The notes: generated by a model not told the origin, from the letters alone. A stretch of 64,000 nt of DNA from Trichococcus flocculiformis (GCF_900113645.1 NZ_FOQC01000005.1:42939-106938), one strand, 5' to 3'; positions 50,838 to 60,340 are shown, counted from the first letter of the stretch. Made by a program: numbers and translations.

Positions 50838-50931
50838 GAAGGCAGTGCTTGGAACACTGTCTTCACATAAAGACCGTCTGGGATGACCAGACACGAGAAA
50901 AGTCCGGCGCTTGGAACGCCGGACTTTTTTT
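50838..50931 (+). terminator. three-hairpin 3' end of eno with terminator
   Basis: Three stems follow eno. The first (50838-50864) has a 10-bp stem and loop CTTGGAA. The second (50876-50892) is GTCTGG/CCAGAC. The third (50898-50931) has a 12-bp GC-rich stem, the same loop CTTGGAA, and a T7 run; it is the terminator proper. The remaining bases to 51060 show nothing further. Confidence 0.85.
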
Positions 50932-51079
50932 GTTGCGTAAAGCTATAACGTTCGGTTTTTGGTCGATAAATTCGATTTAGGTTCCAATATTATGATATTT
51001 TCGAGGTTTGTTCCTAACATCCGTATGTAATTATTTTTGGAAAATAGGCATTTTCGCTTTCATTCGTAGCATAATCTGC

Positions 51080-51085
51080 TATAAT
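51080..51085 (+). promoter_or_regulatory. -10 of the serC promoter
   Basis: A consensus TATAAT is preceded by TGC (extended -10), 58 bases before serC. The -35 is weak. Confidence 0.55.
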
Positions 51086-51142
51086 AAGATTAAATTATTA
51101 TTAGTAAATAATGAGGACAATTGATAAGGGGGAGACAAAAGG

Positions 51143-52228
51143 ATGAAAAGAGCAAGAAATTTTTCCGCTGGTCCAGCAATATTACCAGAATCAGTCTTAG
51201 AGAAAGTACAGAGTGAAATGCTATCCTATAAAGATAGTGGCATGTCAGTTATGGAGATGAGTCACCGCTCCTCCTTGTTCGAAGAAATCATTCAGGATGC
51301 AGAACAATTATTAAGGGAATTAATGAATATTCCGGATGGATACAAAGTTTTGTTCCTGCAAGGTGGTGCAAGTCTGCAGTTCTCCATGATTCCGATGAAT
51401 CTTGGAAAAGGCGGCAAAGTCGGTTACATCAACTCCGGATCATGGGCTAAGAAAGCCATCTCTGAAGCTAAGATTTTAAAAGTGCCCAATATTGAAGTAT
51501 TGGCAAGTTCCGAAGCGGATAATTTCACTTACATTCCTGAAATTCCGGAAACAGACGAAGCATATGACTACATCCATATCACAACCAACAACACAATCGA
51601 AGGAACAGCATTCCAAACAATCCCTCGTTTCGTGAATGCACCGATCGTTGCCGATATGTCTTCCAACATTTTATCCAATCGTTACGATGTCAACGACTTC
51701 GGATTGATCTACGCTGGAGCACAAAAAAATATCGGGCCTGCAGGATTGACGATTGTGATCGTGAAAGAAGACCTGATCCAAACCGAGAATGCATTACCAA
51801 GCATGCTTGATTACCGTACACACATCAAAAACGATTCTCTTTACAATACACCACCAAGTTTCTCTATCTATGTAGCTAAATTAGTCTTCGAATGGTTGAA
51901 GGATTTGGGCGGCGTGGAAGCTATGGTAAAAATGAACGAAGAAAAAGCTGGCTTACTGTACCGTACGATTGAAGAATCAGATTTATTCTCTTCTCCAGTT
52001 GCTGTCAATTCCCGATCATTAACGAATATCCCATTCGTTACCGGAGATAAAGAATTGGATGCGAAATTCGTCAAAGAAGCTACAGCGTTAGGCTTCCTTA
52101 ACCTGAAAGGCCACCGTTCTGTCGGCGGTATGCGCGCAAGTATCTACAACGCATTCCCGTACGAAGGTGTCAAAGAATTAACAGAATTTATGAAAGCTTT
52201 TGAAGCTAAGGAAGGGAATTTCAAATAA
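51143..52228 (+). CDS. serC: phosphoserine aminotransferase
   Basis: SerC transaminates 3-phosphohydroxypyruvate to phosphoserine using PLP. The 361-residue protein has the N-terminal [28 protein letters not shown], and the PLP-lysine region [23 protein letters not shown] precedes the ATG. The stop overlaps the serA start by one base. Its substrate comes from 3-phosphoglycerate made by the upstream glycolytic genes. Confidence 0.96.
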   Translation: MKRARNFSAGPAILPESVLEKVQSEMLSYKDSGMSVMEMSHRSSLFEEIIQDAEQLLRELMNIPDGYKVLFLQGGASLQFSMIPMNLGKGGKVGYINSGSWAKKAISEAKILKVPNIEVLASSEADNFTYIPEIPETDEAYDYIHITTNNTIEGTAFQTIPRFVNAPIVADMSSNILSNRYDVNDFGLIYAGAQKNIGPAGLTIVIVKEDLIQTENALPSMLDYRTHIKNDSLYNTPPSFSIYVAKLVFEWLKDLGGVEAMVKMNEEKAGLLYRTIEESDLFSSPVAVNSRSLTNIPFVTGDKELDAKFVKEATALGFLNLKGHRSVGGMRASIYNAFPYEGVKELTEFMKAFEAKEGNFK

Positions 52229-53397
52229 TGTTCGAGATTAAAACTTACAACGCGATTGCCCCAGAAGGTTTAAATTTACTGAATGCAGATCAATTTGTCC
52301 TTAATTCAGGCGCAAATCCTGACGGCATCATCCTCCGCAGTGAAAAACTGCATGGCATGGAATTCCCTGAGAGCTTGAAAGCCATTGCCCGTGCCGGCGC
52401 CGGCGTCAACAACGTACCCGTTGAAGAATGTTCCGAAGCAGGCGTCGTTGTCTTCAACACACCAGGCGCGAATGCCAATGCGGTCAAAGAGCTTGTGTTG
52501 GCAGCTATGATCATGGCTGCCCGTCCAATCAAAGAAGGACTGGATTGGGTCCAAACATTAAGTGGTGACGATGTTGAGAAGCAAGTTGAAAAAGGCAAAA
52601 GCCAATTTGCGGGGACGGAAATATCCGGTAAAACATTGGGTGTCATCGGCCTTGGTGCTATCGGCGCGATGTTGGCCAACGATGCATTCCGTTTAGGCAT
52701 GGAAGTCATTGGTTATGACCCATATGTTTCAGTGGAAACAGCATGGAACATCAACCGTCGTGTCCAAAAGGCAGCTTCAATCGCAGAAGTATTGGCTAAA
52801 GCTGATTACATTTCCATCCATGTGCCCGTCAATGCCGAAACAAAAGGTATGGTTGATGCAGCTTTCCTGGCTCAAATGAAAGACAATGCTGTTCTTTTGA
52901 ATTTTGCCCGTGGCGAATTGGTCAACACAGCTGATATGCTGGCAGCATTGAAAGAAAAGAGCATCCGCAAATATGTTACAGATTTCGCTGACGAAGCTTT
53001 GCTTCATAATGATGACATCATTGTAATGCCTCACTTGGGCGCTTCTACTGAAGAAGCTGAGGTGAACTGCGCAATCATGGCAGCCCAAACATTAAAATAC
53101 TTCCTGGAAACAGGGAACATCGTGAATTCCGTAAACTTCCCGGGAGTCGATATCGCGATGCATTCTCCTATCCGCATAACGGTCATCAACAAGAACATCC
53201 CGAACATGGTCGGACAGATTTCATCCGGTTTGGCTAAATACTTCATCAACATCGAAGATATCCTGAACCGCAGCCGCGGCAACTATGCCTACACTGTCAT
53301 CGATATCGCCGAAACTGACCAAGCAGTACTGGATGAAGTTGTCGAGAATTTCAAAAAAATCGACGGCATCGTAAACGTCCGCGTCATCAGAAGATAA
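52228..53397 (+). CDS. serA: D-3-phosphoglycerate dehydrogenase, short form
   Basis: SerA oxidises 3-phosphoglycerate, opening the serine pathway. The 389-residue protein has a substrate domain with ARAGAGVNNVPVEECSEAG, a Rossmann NAD-binding motif GVIGLGAIGAMLANDAF, the catalytic arginine in LNFARGELV and histidine in MPHLGASTEEAE, and a C-terminal ACT-like domain (about 315-389). It lacks the large intervening domain of Bacillus SerA. No serB is adjacent. Confidence 0.95.
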   Translation: MFEIKTYNAIAPEGLNLLNADQFVLNSGANPDGIILRSEKLHGMEFPESLKAIARAGAGVNNVPVEECSEAGVVVFNTPGANANAVKELVLAAMIMAARPIKEGLDWVQTLSGDDVEKQVEKGKSQFAGTEISGKTLGVIGLGAIGAMLANDAFRLGMEVIGYDPYVSVETAWNINRRVQKAASIAEVLAKADYISIHVPVNAETKGMVDAAFLAQMKDNAVLLNFARGELVNTADMLAALKEKSIRKYVTDFADEALLHNDDIIVMPHLGASTEEAEVNCAIMAAQTLKYFLETGNIVNSVNFPGVDIAMHSPIRITVINKNIPNMVGQISSGLAKYFINIEDILNRSRGNYAYTVIDIAETDQAVLDEVVENFKKIDGIVNVRVIRR

Positions 53398-53569
53398 GAG
53401 TGTGATGATTCGCGTTTAGACACCCGTACGTTGGAGAAACCAGCTGTCGTTCACCTCTTTTGTGAACGACAGCTGGTTTCGAAACGGTAGTGGTGTCTGC
53501 GAATCAGAACACATTTCAAAGAGAGTGTGATGATTCGCGTTTCAAGAAGAGCGTGATGGATCTCCGTTT
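53397..53569. repeat. structured intergenic element with direct repeats and a 19-bp inverted repeat
   Basis: A 21-base sequence occurs identically at 53397-53417 and 53522-53542, with a degenerate third copy at 53548-53569. Between the first two lies a perfect 19-bp inverted repeat (53436-53454 with 53462-53480, loop of 7). Outside it, AGACACC (53418-53424) pairs with GGTGTCT (53492-53498), and TGATTCGC of copy 1 pairs with GCGAATCA (53499-53506). There is no T-run, so it is not a simple terminator. Confidence 0.8.
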
Positions 53570-53602
53570 TAAACGTGGGACATCCCCCTAAAAAAGAACG
53601 GA

Positions 53603-53658
53603 AAAAGTGTCCGGACAGTTCTCTTCGTTGGAGGCGGCAGGTCCGGGCGCTTTTCTTT
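53603..53658 (+). terminator. terminator downstream of serA
   Basis: AAAAGTGTCCGGAC (53603-53616) pairs with GTCCGGGCGCTTTT (53641-53654) with two wobbles and a 24-base loop; a T-rich tail follows. Confidence 0.75.
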
Positions 53659-53686
53659 TCTGAAATTGCTAGCAAAACCCTATAAT
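53658..53686 (+). promoter_or_regulatory. secG promoter
   Basis: A consensus TATAAT (53681-53686) lies 17 bases after TTCTGA (53658-53663), about 48 bases before the secG start. The -35 is weak. Confidence 0.5.
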
Positions 53687-53733
53687 TTGTGCTAAAGTTA
53701 GTAGTAGAAAATTATTATAGGGAGGTCCATCCT

Positions 53734-53973
53734 TTGTCATTATACGATGTACTATTAACGGCCCTGTTGGTTGTTTCTGTGCTGTTGATCATTGTTGTGC
53801 TGATGCAACCGTCAAAAACAAATGCAGCCAGTACACTTACAGGTGGAGCAGAGCAATTATTCGGAAAACAAAAGGCAAGAGGTTTTGAAGCGGTATTGCG
53901 TCAGATCACAGTCGTTCTCGGAGCGCTGTTCATCCTGATCGCCCTGGCTTTGACCTATCTATCCTCAAATTAA
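53734..53973 (+). CDS. secG: preprotein translocase subunit SecG
   Basis: SecG assists SecYE in moving proteins across the membrane. The 79-residue protein has two hydrophobic helices (about 3-24 and 54-76) around a conserved loop ASTLTGGAEQLFGKQKARG. The start is a TTG at 53734 with GGGAGG 8 bases upstream; the longer frame adds 15 charged residues not seen in the family. It is first of secG-est-rnr-smpB, a conserved Firmicute order. Confidence 0.92.
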   Translation: MSLYDVLLTALLVVSVLLIIVVLMQPSKTNAASTLTGGAEQLFGKQKARGFEAVLRQITVVLGALFILIALALTYLSSN

Positions 53974-53982
53974 CTATTGCAG

Positions 53983-54015
53983 GCAGAGACCCACTATCCG
54001 GTTTCTGCTTTTTTT
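53983..54015 (+). terminator. terminator after secG
   Basis: GCAGAGACC pairs with GGTTTCTGC (one wobble) across an 8-base loop and is followed by T7. It sits inside the conserved gene cluster, so it may be partial. Confidence 0.8.
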
Positions 54016-54038
54016 AGTTAAGGCACGCAAACAGACCA

Positions 54039-54073
54039 AAATTCCCGGCGAGGAGCAGTTCACCGAGAATTTC
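54039..54073. repeat. solitary degenerate palindrome
   Basis: AATTCCCGGCGA pairs imperfectly with TCACCGAGAATT. The CCGGCGA...TCACCG core resembles a unit of the triple-palindrome family, and the position just after a terminator is also alike. Confidence 0.4.
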
Positions 54074-54208
54074 CAGAGCGGGATCGACATCGGGCAAAAT
54101 ATTTTCCCAATGGACAAACGGTCAAAATTATTTATAGTCAGATTGGATATATTAGGAAAAAAGCTGTAAATACAGTAAAATGAAGATGAACGAGTTGGGA
54201 GGAATATT

Positions 54209-54967
54209 ATGAAAGCAATCCATTTACCAGAACCCTTTTTCTTCGAAGCAGGCCCGCGCGCCGTCCTTTTGCTGCATGCCTACACCGGCAGTGCAAATGA
54301 TGTGCGTTTGTTGGGACGGTTTTTGGAACGGAATGGGTATACTGTATATGCACCGAATTTTACGGGGCATGCAACCGACCGATTTGAGGATATCCTCGAT
54401 TTAGGCGGCCCTGATATCTGGTTCGCTGATGCCATGCGTGCAAAAGCAGAACTGATGGAAAAGGGATACGACCAGCTTGCCGTTTTCGGACTGTCGATGG
54501 GAGGCATTATGGCAACAAGAGCCATCGAAACAGGCGGATTTATCGGTGGCGGATCTTTCAATTCACCAATCATCAGTTTTGAGGATTCCCGCGTGCCGAT
54601 CAGTTTTATGCATTTCGCCAATCTGTCGAAAAAGAAACTCGGTATGGCGAATCTGGAAATCGAGCACGAATTGGCGCTGATGAAGCCAAAATTGAATGCC
54701 CAGCTTGCCCAATTGGATGAGTTTACGGAACTGATCAAGGCGAATCTTGCCGACATCACAGTTCCCTATTACATCGCACAATCCGGCAAGGATGAAATGA
54801 TCAGCGCCGACTGCGGGAAATTGTTGGCGGATCGCCTCGTAAATGCAGAAGTGGATTATCATTTCTTCTCTGAAGCAACGCATGTTATTACTGTCGGGAA
54901 AGACAGAAACGTATTTGAGGAAACAGTTTTGGCATTTTTGAACCGACTATATTGGAATGAGGGATAA
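54209..54967 (+). CDS. carboxylesterase, Est30/YvaK-like alpha/beta hydrolase
   Basis: The 252-residue alpha/beta hydrolase has the oxyanion region LLLHAYTGSAND, the nucleophile elbow GLSMGG with its serine, and a late acid (SGKDEM) and histidine (EATHVI). It matches carboxylesterases encoded between secG and rnr in many Firmicutes (est in Geobacillus, yvaK in Bacillus). The physiological ester is unknown. GGGAGGAA precedes the ATG, and it ends 2 bases before rnr. Confidence 0.9.
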   Translation: MKAIHLPEPFFFEAGPRAVLLLHAYTGSANDVRLLGRFLERNGYTVYAPNFTGHATDRFEDILDLGGPDIWFADAMRAKAELMEKGYDQLAVFGLSMGGIMATRAIETGGFIGGGSFNSPIISFEDSRVPISFMHFANLSKKKLGMANLEIEHELALMKPKLNAQLAQLDEFTELIKANLADITVPYYIAQSGKDEMISADCGKLLADRLVNAEVDYHFFSEATHVITVGKDRNVFEETVLAFLNRLYWNEG

Positions 54968-54969
54968 GT

Positions 54970-57336
54970 ATGAGAAAGATAGATCAGATCCAAATTGACG
55001 TTCTAGCCTATTTTCAAGAGCATGCCGCAAAGAGCATGACCTTGAAGCAAGTAAGTGAAGCGTTGGGTTACACGGAATCCGATGAATTCAAAGCACTAGT
55101 AAAAGTCTTTGCTCAGTTGGAAGAAAGAGGGATTCTGGTACTGAACAAAACCGGACAATTCCGTCTTAAAACGCAAAGTGCCACAATGACAGGTACTTTC
55201 AGAAGCAACGATCGTGGTTTCGGCTTTGTGACGATCGATCCGAATGAGAGTGATCTCTTCATCCCGCGCGGCAAAACCGGCAGCGCGATGGAAGGGGACA
55301 CGGTCGAAGTTAAAATCACCCGTGAGGCCGAGCCTTGGAATGACAGAGGTGTCGAAGCCGAGGTAACTGCTGTTTTGACGCGCAAGTCGAATCAGGTCGT
55401 CGGTGAGTTTGTTCCATACGATTCGGACCGTCGTGAAGAAACTGGGTTTTTGGGGTTTGTCATCCCACAAGATACTAAAATCAACAGCATTGTTGTCTAC
55501 ATCAAGCCAGAAGGCCTTCATCCTGTGGAGGGCAGTGTCTGTCTGGTTGAAATCACCAGCTATCCGACACCGCAGAATCCAATCAAAATGGAGGGGCTGG
55601 TCACGAAAGAAATCGGCCATAAGGATGCGCCTGGTGTGGACATTCTGGCCATCTTGTATAAGTTCGGCATCCCTTCCGAATTTCCGGAGGAGGTGTTGGC
55701 CCAGGCCGAAAATATCCCGTTGGAGATTCCGGCCGAAGCGTTGGAAGGCAGACGTGATTTGCGCTCGGAACAGATCGTCACGATTGATGGCGCCGATGCG
55801 AAGGATTTGGATGATGCGATTTCTCTGAAACGACTGGAAAACGGCAATTATCTGTTGGGTGTACATATCGCGGATGTTTCCTATTATGTGACGGAAAATT
55901 CTCCAATCGATCGCGAAGCTTATGAACGCGGCACCAGTGTCTATCTGACGGATCGGGTCGTTCCGATGCTTCCCCAAAAATTATCGAATGGTATCTGTTC
56001 CTTGCTGCCGCATGAAGATCGTTTGACATTATCCTGTGAGATGGAATTGGATGCGGATGGGGAAGTGGTTGCTTATGATATTTTCCCGAGTGTCATCGAG
56101 TCGAAACAACGGATGACCTACTCCGACGTCAACGCAATCTTGATGGATAACGACAAAAAACTACGTGATAAATACAGCGATTTTGTGTCGATGTTCGAAG
56201 ATATGGCAATACTCCATGAAACCCTTTTGAAAAAACGTCAAAAACGCGGGGCCATCGATTTCGAATCCGATGAAGCGAAAATCATCGTGGACGAAAACGG
56301 CCGCCCGCTGGACATCTATGTGCAAGACCGCGGTGTCGGCGAGCGCCTCATCGAATCTTTCATGTTGAGTGCGAATGAAACGATCGCCCATCATTTCACG
56401 AAGGCAAATCTGCCTTTCATCTACCGGATCCACGAGCAACCGGACCCGACCAAAATGATGCGCTTCCTGGAATTTGTGACGACCTTCGGCATTCTTGTGA
56501 GCGGTACGCATGAAAACGTAAAACCGAAGCAACTGCAGGCTGTCTTGGCGAAAGTCAAGGACGAGCCCTACGAAGCCGTTGTTTCGACCACGCTGTTGCG
56601 CAGCATGCAGCAAGCGAAATATGATGCAGTTCCCGTGGGCCACTACGGGCTGGCTGCAAAAGATTATACTCACTTCACTTCACCGATCAGAAGGTATCCC
56701 GATCTGATCGTTCACCGGTTGATCCGCACGTATGGAAAAGGTATCGTCGATCCGAAGGTGGTTGAGAAATGGAAGGGGCAATTGCCGGATATCGCTGTTC
56801 AGAGTTCGCAGATGGAACGCCGCTCCGTAGATGCGGAACGCGAAACCGAGTCGCTTAAGAAGGCAGAATTCATGATGGACAAAATTGGACAAGAGTTCGA
56901 AGGCGTCATCAGTTCCGTTACAAAATTTGGTATTTTTGTGCAGTTGCCTAACACCGTGGAAGGCCTCGTGCATATCTCGAAAATGGCGGAAGATTACTTT
57001 AACTACATCGAAAGTCATATGCTTTTGATGGGTGAACGCACCGGGGTCATGTACCGCATTGGCCAAAAAGTCAAAATCAAAGTAGAAAATTCTGATCCTG
57101 TCACGCGCGCCATCGATTTCTCATTGGTCATCGATAAGGATAAGACTCAGAGCCAAAGCGATCAGGATCTGGTCAAACAGATCCGCTCGAAGATTCCGAA
57201 GGGCAAAAAACGGAAACCGGGCCAATCCGATCGCGACAGCGGGCCGCGCAAAAAGACCGCAAAAGGAAAAGAGCCATTCTATTCCCGTACAGGCAAAAAA
57301 ACCAAAGGGAAAAAGGACAGAGGCAAAAAGAAGTAA
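54970..57336 (+). CDS. rnr: ribonuclease R
   Basis: RNase R is a 3'-5' exoribonuclease that degrades structured RNA and acts with tmRNA-SmpB on defective messages. The 788-residue protein has an N-terminal helix-turn-helix-like region, cold-shock domains (about 65-230), the RNB catalytic domain with clustered aspartates in GADAKDLDDAI (D276, D279, D281, D282), an S1 domain (about 635-715), and a Lys-rich basic tail of about 60 residues. It is followed by smpB, its functional partner. Confidence 0.96.
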   Translation: MRKIDQIQIDVLAYFQEHAAKSMTLKQVSEALGYTESDEFKALVKVFAQLEERGILVLNKTGQFRLKTQSATMTGTFRSNDRGFGFVTIDPNESDLFIPRGKTGSAMEGDTVEVKITREAEPWNDRGVEAEVTAVLTRKSNQVVGEFVPYDSDRREETGFLGFVIPQDTKINSIVVYIKPEGLHPVEGSVCLVEITSYPTPQNPIKMEGLVTKEIGHKDAPGVDILAILYKFGIPSEFPEEVLAQAENIPLEIPAEALEGRRDLRSEQIVTIDGADAKDLDDAISLKRLENGNYLLGVHIADVSYYVTENSPIDREAYERGTSVYLTDRVVPMLPQKLSNGICSLLPHEDRLTLSCEMELDADGEVVAYDIFPSVIESKQRMTYSDVNAILMDNDKKLRDKYSDFVSMFEDMAILHETLLKKRQKRGAIDFESDEAKIIVDENGRPLDIYVQDRGVGERLIESFMLSANETIAHHFTKANLPFIYRIHEQPDPTKMMRFLEFVTTFGILVSGTHENVKPKQLQAVLAKVKDEPYEAVVSTTLLRSMQQAKYDAVPVGHYGLAAKDYTHFTSPIRRYPDLIVHRLIRTYGKGIVDPKVVEKWKGQLPDIAVQSSQMERRSVDAERETESLKKAEFMMDKIGQEFEGVISSVTKFGIFVQLPNTVEGLVHISKMAEDYFNYIESHMLLMGERTGVMYRIGQKVKIKVENSDPVTRAIDFSLVIDKDKTQSQSDQDLVKQIRSKIPKGKKRKPGQSDRDSGPRKKTAKGKEPFYSRTGKKTKGKKDRGKKK

Positions 57337-57361
57337 GCTAACGAAATGAAGGTGTCGAAGT

Positions 57362-57820
57362 ATGCCAAAAGGCGAAGGAAAAGTTTTAGCGCAGAACAGA
57401 AAAGCCAGTCATGATTACATCATCCTGGATACGATAGAAGCTGGGATGGTGCTGACAGGAACGGAAATCAAATCCGTCCGCAAAGCGAAAATAAACTTGA
57501 AGGATGGCTATTCAAGTATCCGGAACGGGGAAGTATTTCTCCAGAATGTGCATATCAGCCCATTCGAACAGGGCAATATCTTTAACCACGACCCGCTGCG
57601 TACCAGGAAATTACTGCTGCATAAAAAACAAATCAAATATTTGATTGAAGAGACCAAGACGACAGGCGTCACGTTGGTGCCGTTGAAAGTCTATCTCAAA
57701 AATGGAGTTGCGAAAGTGCTCATCGGGCTGGCAAAAGGGAAAAAGAGCTACGATAAGCGCGATGCATTGAAACAAAAAGATATGAAACGTGAAATCGACA
57801 GAGCAATGAAGGAAAGATAA
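57362..57820 (+). CDS. smpB: tmRNA-binding protein SmpB
   Basis: SmpB binds tmRNA and delivers it to stalled ribosomes. The 152-residue protein has the typical [37 protein letters not shown], and a C-terminal basic tail that ends [29 protein letters not shown] precedes the ATG. The tmRNA gene, often next to smpB, is not in the following sequence. Confidence 0.96.
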   Translation: MPKGEGKVLAQNRKASHDYIILDTIEAGMVLTGTEIKSVRKAKINLKDGYSSIRNGEVFLQNVHISPFEQGNIFNHDPLRTRKLLLHKKQIKYLIEETKTTGVTLVPLKVYLKNGVAKVLIGLAKGKKSYDKRDALKQKDMKREIDRAMKER

Positions 57821-57838
57821 CCGTATATGCGCACCAAC

Positions 57839-57879
57839 AAAAACGCGCCTGCATTCCTGATGGAGTGCGGGCGCGTTTT
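57839..57879 (+). terminator. terminator after smpB
   Basis: A long stem with three wobbles, AAAACGCGCC...GGCGCGTTTT, has a 4-base loop and a T6 run, 18 bases after the stop. Confidence 0.9.
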
Positions 57880-57907
57880 TTCGGTATGAGTGGTAAATTA
57901 CTGACAG

Positions 57908-58034
57908 CTCCGGCGAAGCCGTCTTTCGTCGGAGGAGAATTTAGAATCCGCACCCAGCTCCGACGAAGCAGGCTTCGCCGGAGGAGCGGATCATGTTGTC
58001 TTCGCCAACTCCGATGAGGCAACCCTCACCGGAG
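57908..58034. repeat. triple-palindrome intergenic element, copy C
   Basis: Unit 1 (57908-57934) has arms CTCCGGCGAA/TTCGTCGGAG. Unit 2 (57958-57983) has arms CTCCGACGAAGC/GCTTCGCCGGAG. Unit 3 (58009-58034) has arms CTCCGATGAGG/CCTCACCGGAG. Unit starts are 50 and 51 bases apart. Another half-unit CTCCGG lies at 58042. This is the best-preserved copy and begins about 30 bases after the smpB terminator. Confidence 0.85.
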
Positions 58035-58098
58035 CAGGCGCACTCCGGTTTGGACTACAGCAACCATCGGACAGGTACACTGTCGAAATTGTGACCAA

Positions 58099-58127
58099 TT
58101 GTGTAATTTTTGTATCTTGTCTATCAT
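58099..58127 (+). promoter_or_regulatory. possible fbp promoter
   Basis: TTGTGT (58099-58104) and TATCAT (58122-58127) are 17 bases apart. A second -10-like TATGAT lies at 58145-58150 without a clear -35. Confidence 0.4.
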
Positions 58128-58255
58128 TTTTTTTAAATTCAAGCTATGATAGAAGTAATCATCTTGTCACGAAAAATAAAGATAATCCTGTAAGCAACGT
58201 TTGCCTTGCGGGGTTCCATTCTGAGTGAAATGAAAAAAGTAGGGGTGTAATTGTA

Positions 58256-60241
58256 ATGATAACGAAAGACAAGTATCTTCGATTGCTGGCAAAAGAATAT
58301 CCGACAGCAGCAAAAACAGTAACCGAAATCATCAACTTGGAAGCCATCATGAACTTGCCGAAAGCAACCGAGCACTTCATCAGTGACCTGCATGGGGAAT
58401 ACGATGCCGTGCAGCATGTACTCAGGAATGGATCCGGGAACGTCAAAGAAAAGATCCGCGAGATTTTCCAAGGGCGCCTGAGCACCCGTGAAATGAACCA
58501 GCTTGCGACAATCGTCTACTACCCGGAAGACAAAATCGACATGATTGTGGACAGCTTGGAATCCGAAGAGGAAATCAATGAGTTTTATTCGTTGACCTTG
58601 TTGCGCATCACGGAACTTTGCGCGTTCACCGTTTCGAAATACACGCGATCGAAAGTCAGAAAGGCGATTCCGGCCGATTATGCCTACATCATCGAGGAAC
58701 TGCTTTTCAAAGACACGATCATGACGAACAAAGAGGATTATTACGAAAAGATCATCAAAACCGTCATTTCCTTGGACCGCGCCACCGAATTGATCGCTGC
58801 CATCTCGCATGTCATCCAGCGTCTGGTGGTAGATCACCTGCATGTTGTCGGGGACATCTACGACAGAGGGCCGTTCCCTGACAAAATCATCGACACCTTC
58901 ATGGACGGACACGAGTTGGATATCCAATGGGGCAACCATGATGTCCTCTGGATGGGTGCCGCTAGCGGGTCAGCAGCCTGTATGGCCAATGTCATCCGTA
59001 TCTGTGCCCGTTACAACAACCTTGAAATCATCGAGGATGCCTACGGAATTTCTTTGCGTCCGCTGATCACGTTTGCGGAAATGGTCTACAAGGAGGACCG
59101 CTACGAACCGTTCATGCCGAAAATCAACACCGAAGATGAAAGTAAAATTTTCCCGGAAGAACTCCGCCAAATCGCTAAAATGAACCAGGCGATTTCAATC
59201 ATCCAATTCAAGCTTGAAGGGGAAATCATCAAACGCCATCCGGAATTCGATATGGCCGATCGGATGGTGCTGGATTTCATCAATTACGAAACAGGAACGG
59301 TGAAATTGGATGGGAAAGAATATCCGATGCTGTGCGATTATTTTCCGACAGTCGATCCAGCTGATCCCTACCGCTTGACCGAAGAGGAAAGATTAGTTGT
59401 AGAAAGACTCATGACTGGCTTCTTGAATTCGGAAAGACTGCAGAAGCACGTCCAATTCCTTTTCAGCAAAGGCAGCATGTATTTGAGCTACAATGATAAT
59501 CTTTTGTTCCATGGGTGTGTGCCGCTGAATCCGGACGGCAGCTTCATGGAGTTGCCGATCGCGAACGTCAAGTACAGCGGCAAAGCCCTCCTGGACAAGT
59601 ACGAAGAAGTATTGCGCAAAGGCTATTTGAACCGCGAAGGAAAGAAACATAATGTGCGTATTCTGGATTTGATTTGGTATCTATGGGAAGGAAAAGCATC
59701 GTCCTTGTTCGGCAAGGATAAGATGACGACTTTCGAGCGTCTTTATGTCGCGGAAAAAGAAACGCATATCGAGAAGAAGAACCTGTATTACGAGCAACGC
59801 GACAATGTGGAACTATCACACAAAATACTGAAGGAATTCGGACTGGATCCAAATAAAGGCCATATCATCAACGGGCACACACCGGTCAAAGAAAAAATCG
59901 GTGAGAATCCGCTGAAGGCGGATGGCAAGCTGATCGTCATCGACGGTGGCTTTTCGAAAGCCTACCAGAACACGACGGGGTTGGCCGGTTATACATTATT
60001 GTACAACTCTTTTGGGATGCAGCTGGTTTCGCATCAGCCGTTCACTTCCCGTCAGGATGCCATCGAGAACGAAAAGGACATCGTTTCAACCCGACGCATC
60101 GTCGACAAGGAATTGGAACGCAAGACGGTAAGGCAGACGGATGTCGGCAAGAAGCTGACCCAGCAAGTCACTGACCTGCACCAGCTGTTGCGCGCCTATA
60201 AATCCGGTGAAATCGTGGAAGATCTGCTCAGCGACAAATAG
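58256..60241 (+). CDS. fbp: fructose-1,6-bisphosphatase, class III
   Basis: Fbp hydrolyses fructose-1,6-bisphosphate for gluconeogenesis. The 661-residue protein is the large Firmicute class III enzyme, with a calcineurin-like metal centre: FISDLHGEYDAVQH, GDIYDRGPFPDK, IQWGNHDVLWMG and the later INGHTPVKEK. B. subtilis Fbp has nearly the same length. The ATG has AGTAGGGG upstream. It is monocistronic or co-transcribed with the next phosphatase, 99 bases on. Confidence 0.95.
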   Translation: MITKDKYLRLLAKEYPTAAKTVTEIINLEAIMNLPKATEHFISDLHGEYDAVQHVLRNGSGNVKEKIREIFQGRLSTREMNQLATIVYYPEDKIDMIVDSLESEEEINEFYSLTLLRITELCAFTVSKYTRSKVRKAIPADYAYIIEELLFKDTIMTNKEDYYEKIIKTVISLDRATELIAAISHVIQRLVVDHLHVVGDIYDRGPFPDKIIDTFMDGHELDIQWGNHDVLWMGAASGSAACMANVIRICARYNNLEIIEDAYGISLRPLITFAEMVYKEDRYEPFMPKINTEDESKIFPEELRQIAKMNQAISIIQFKLEGEIIKRHPEFDMADRMVLDFINYETGTVKLDGKEYPMLCDYFPTVDPADPYRLTEEERLVVERLMTGFLNSERLQKHVQFLFSKGSMYLSYNDNLLFHGCVPLNPDGSFMELPIANVKYSGKALLDKYEEVLRKGYLNREGKKHNVRILDLIWYLWEGKASSLFGKDKMTTFERLYVAEKETHIEKKNLYYEQRDNVELSHKILKEFGLDPNKGHIINGHTPVKEKIGENPLKADGKLIVIDGGFSKAYQNTTGLAGYTLLYNSFGMQLVSHQPFTSRQDAIENEKDIVSTRRIVDKELERKTVRQTDVGKKLTQQVTDLHQLLRAYKSGEIVEDLLSDK

Positions 60242-60340
60242 TTGCACGAAATAGATGCAATCGGCCGCCGGAATTGTTAAGATAAGGGAAGGAAAGCAAG
60301 TATCCAAAAGCGAAAATAGCTTAAGAGAGGCGGGTTAACC

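Noticed and set aside
54162..54173. Palindrome CTGTAAATACAG upstream of the carboxylesterase as a repressor site
   Set aside because: It is short, matches no operator I know in this orientation, and no linked regulator is present.
57908..58034. CRISPR-like array from repeat units of about 26 bases with spacers of about 24 bases
   Set aside because: The units are divergent palindromes rather than near-identical repeats, each locus has only three, spacers are partly similar between loci, and there are no cas genes in the window.
57821..58255. tmRNA (ssrA) gene after smpB
   Set aside because: No tRNA-Ala-like ends or tag-peptide frame is present; the interval holds only a terminator, the repeat element and a promoter.
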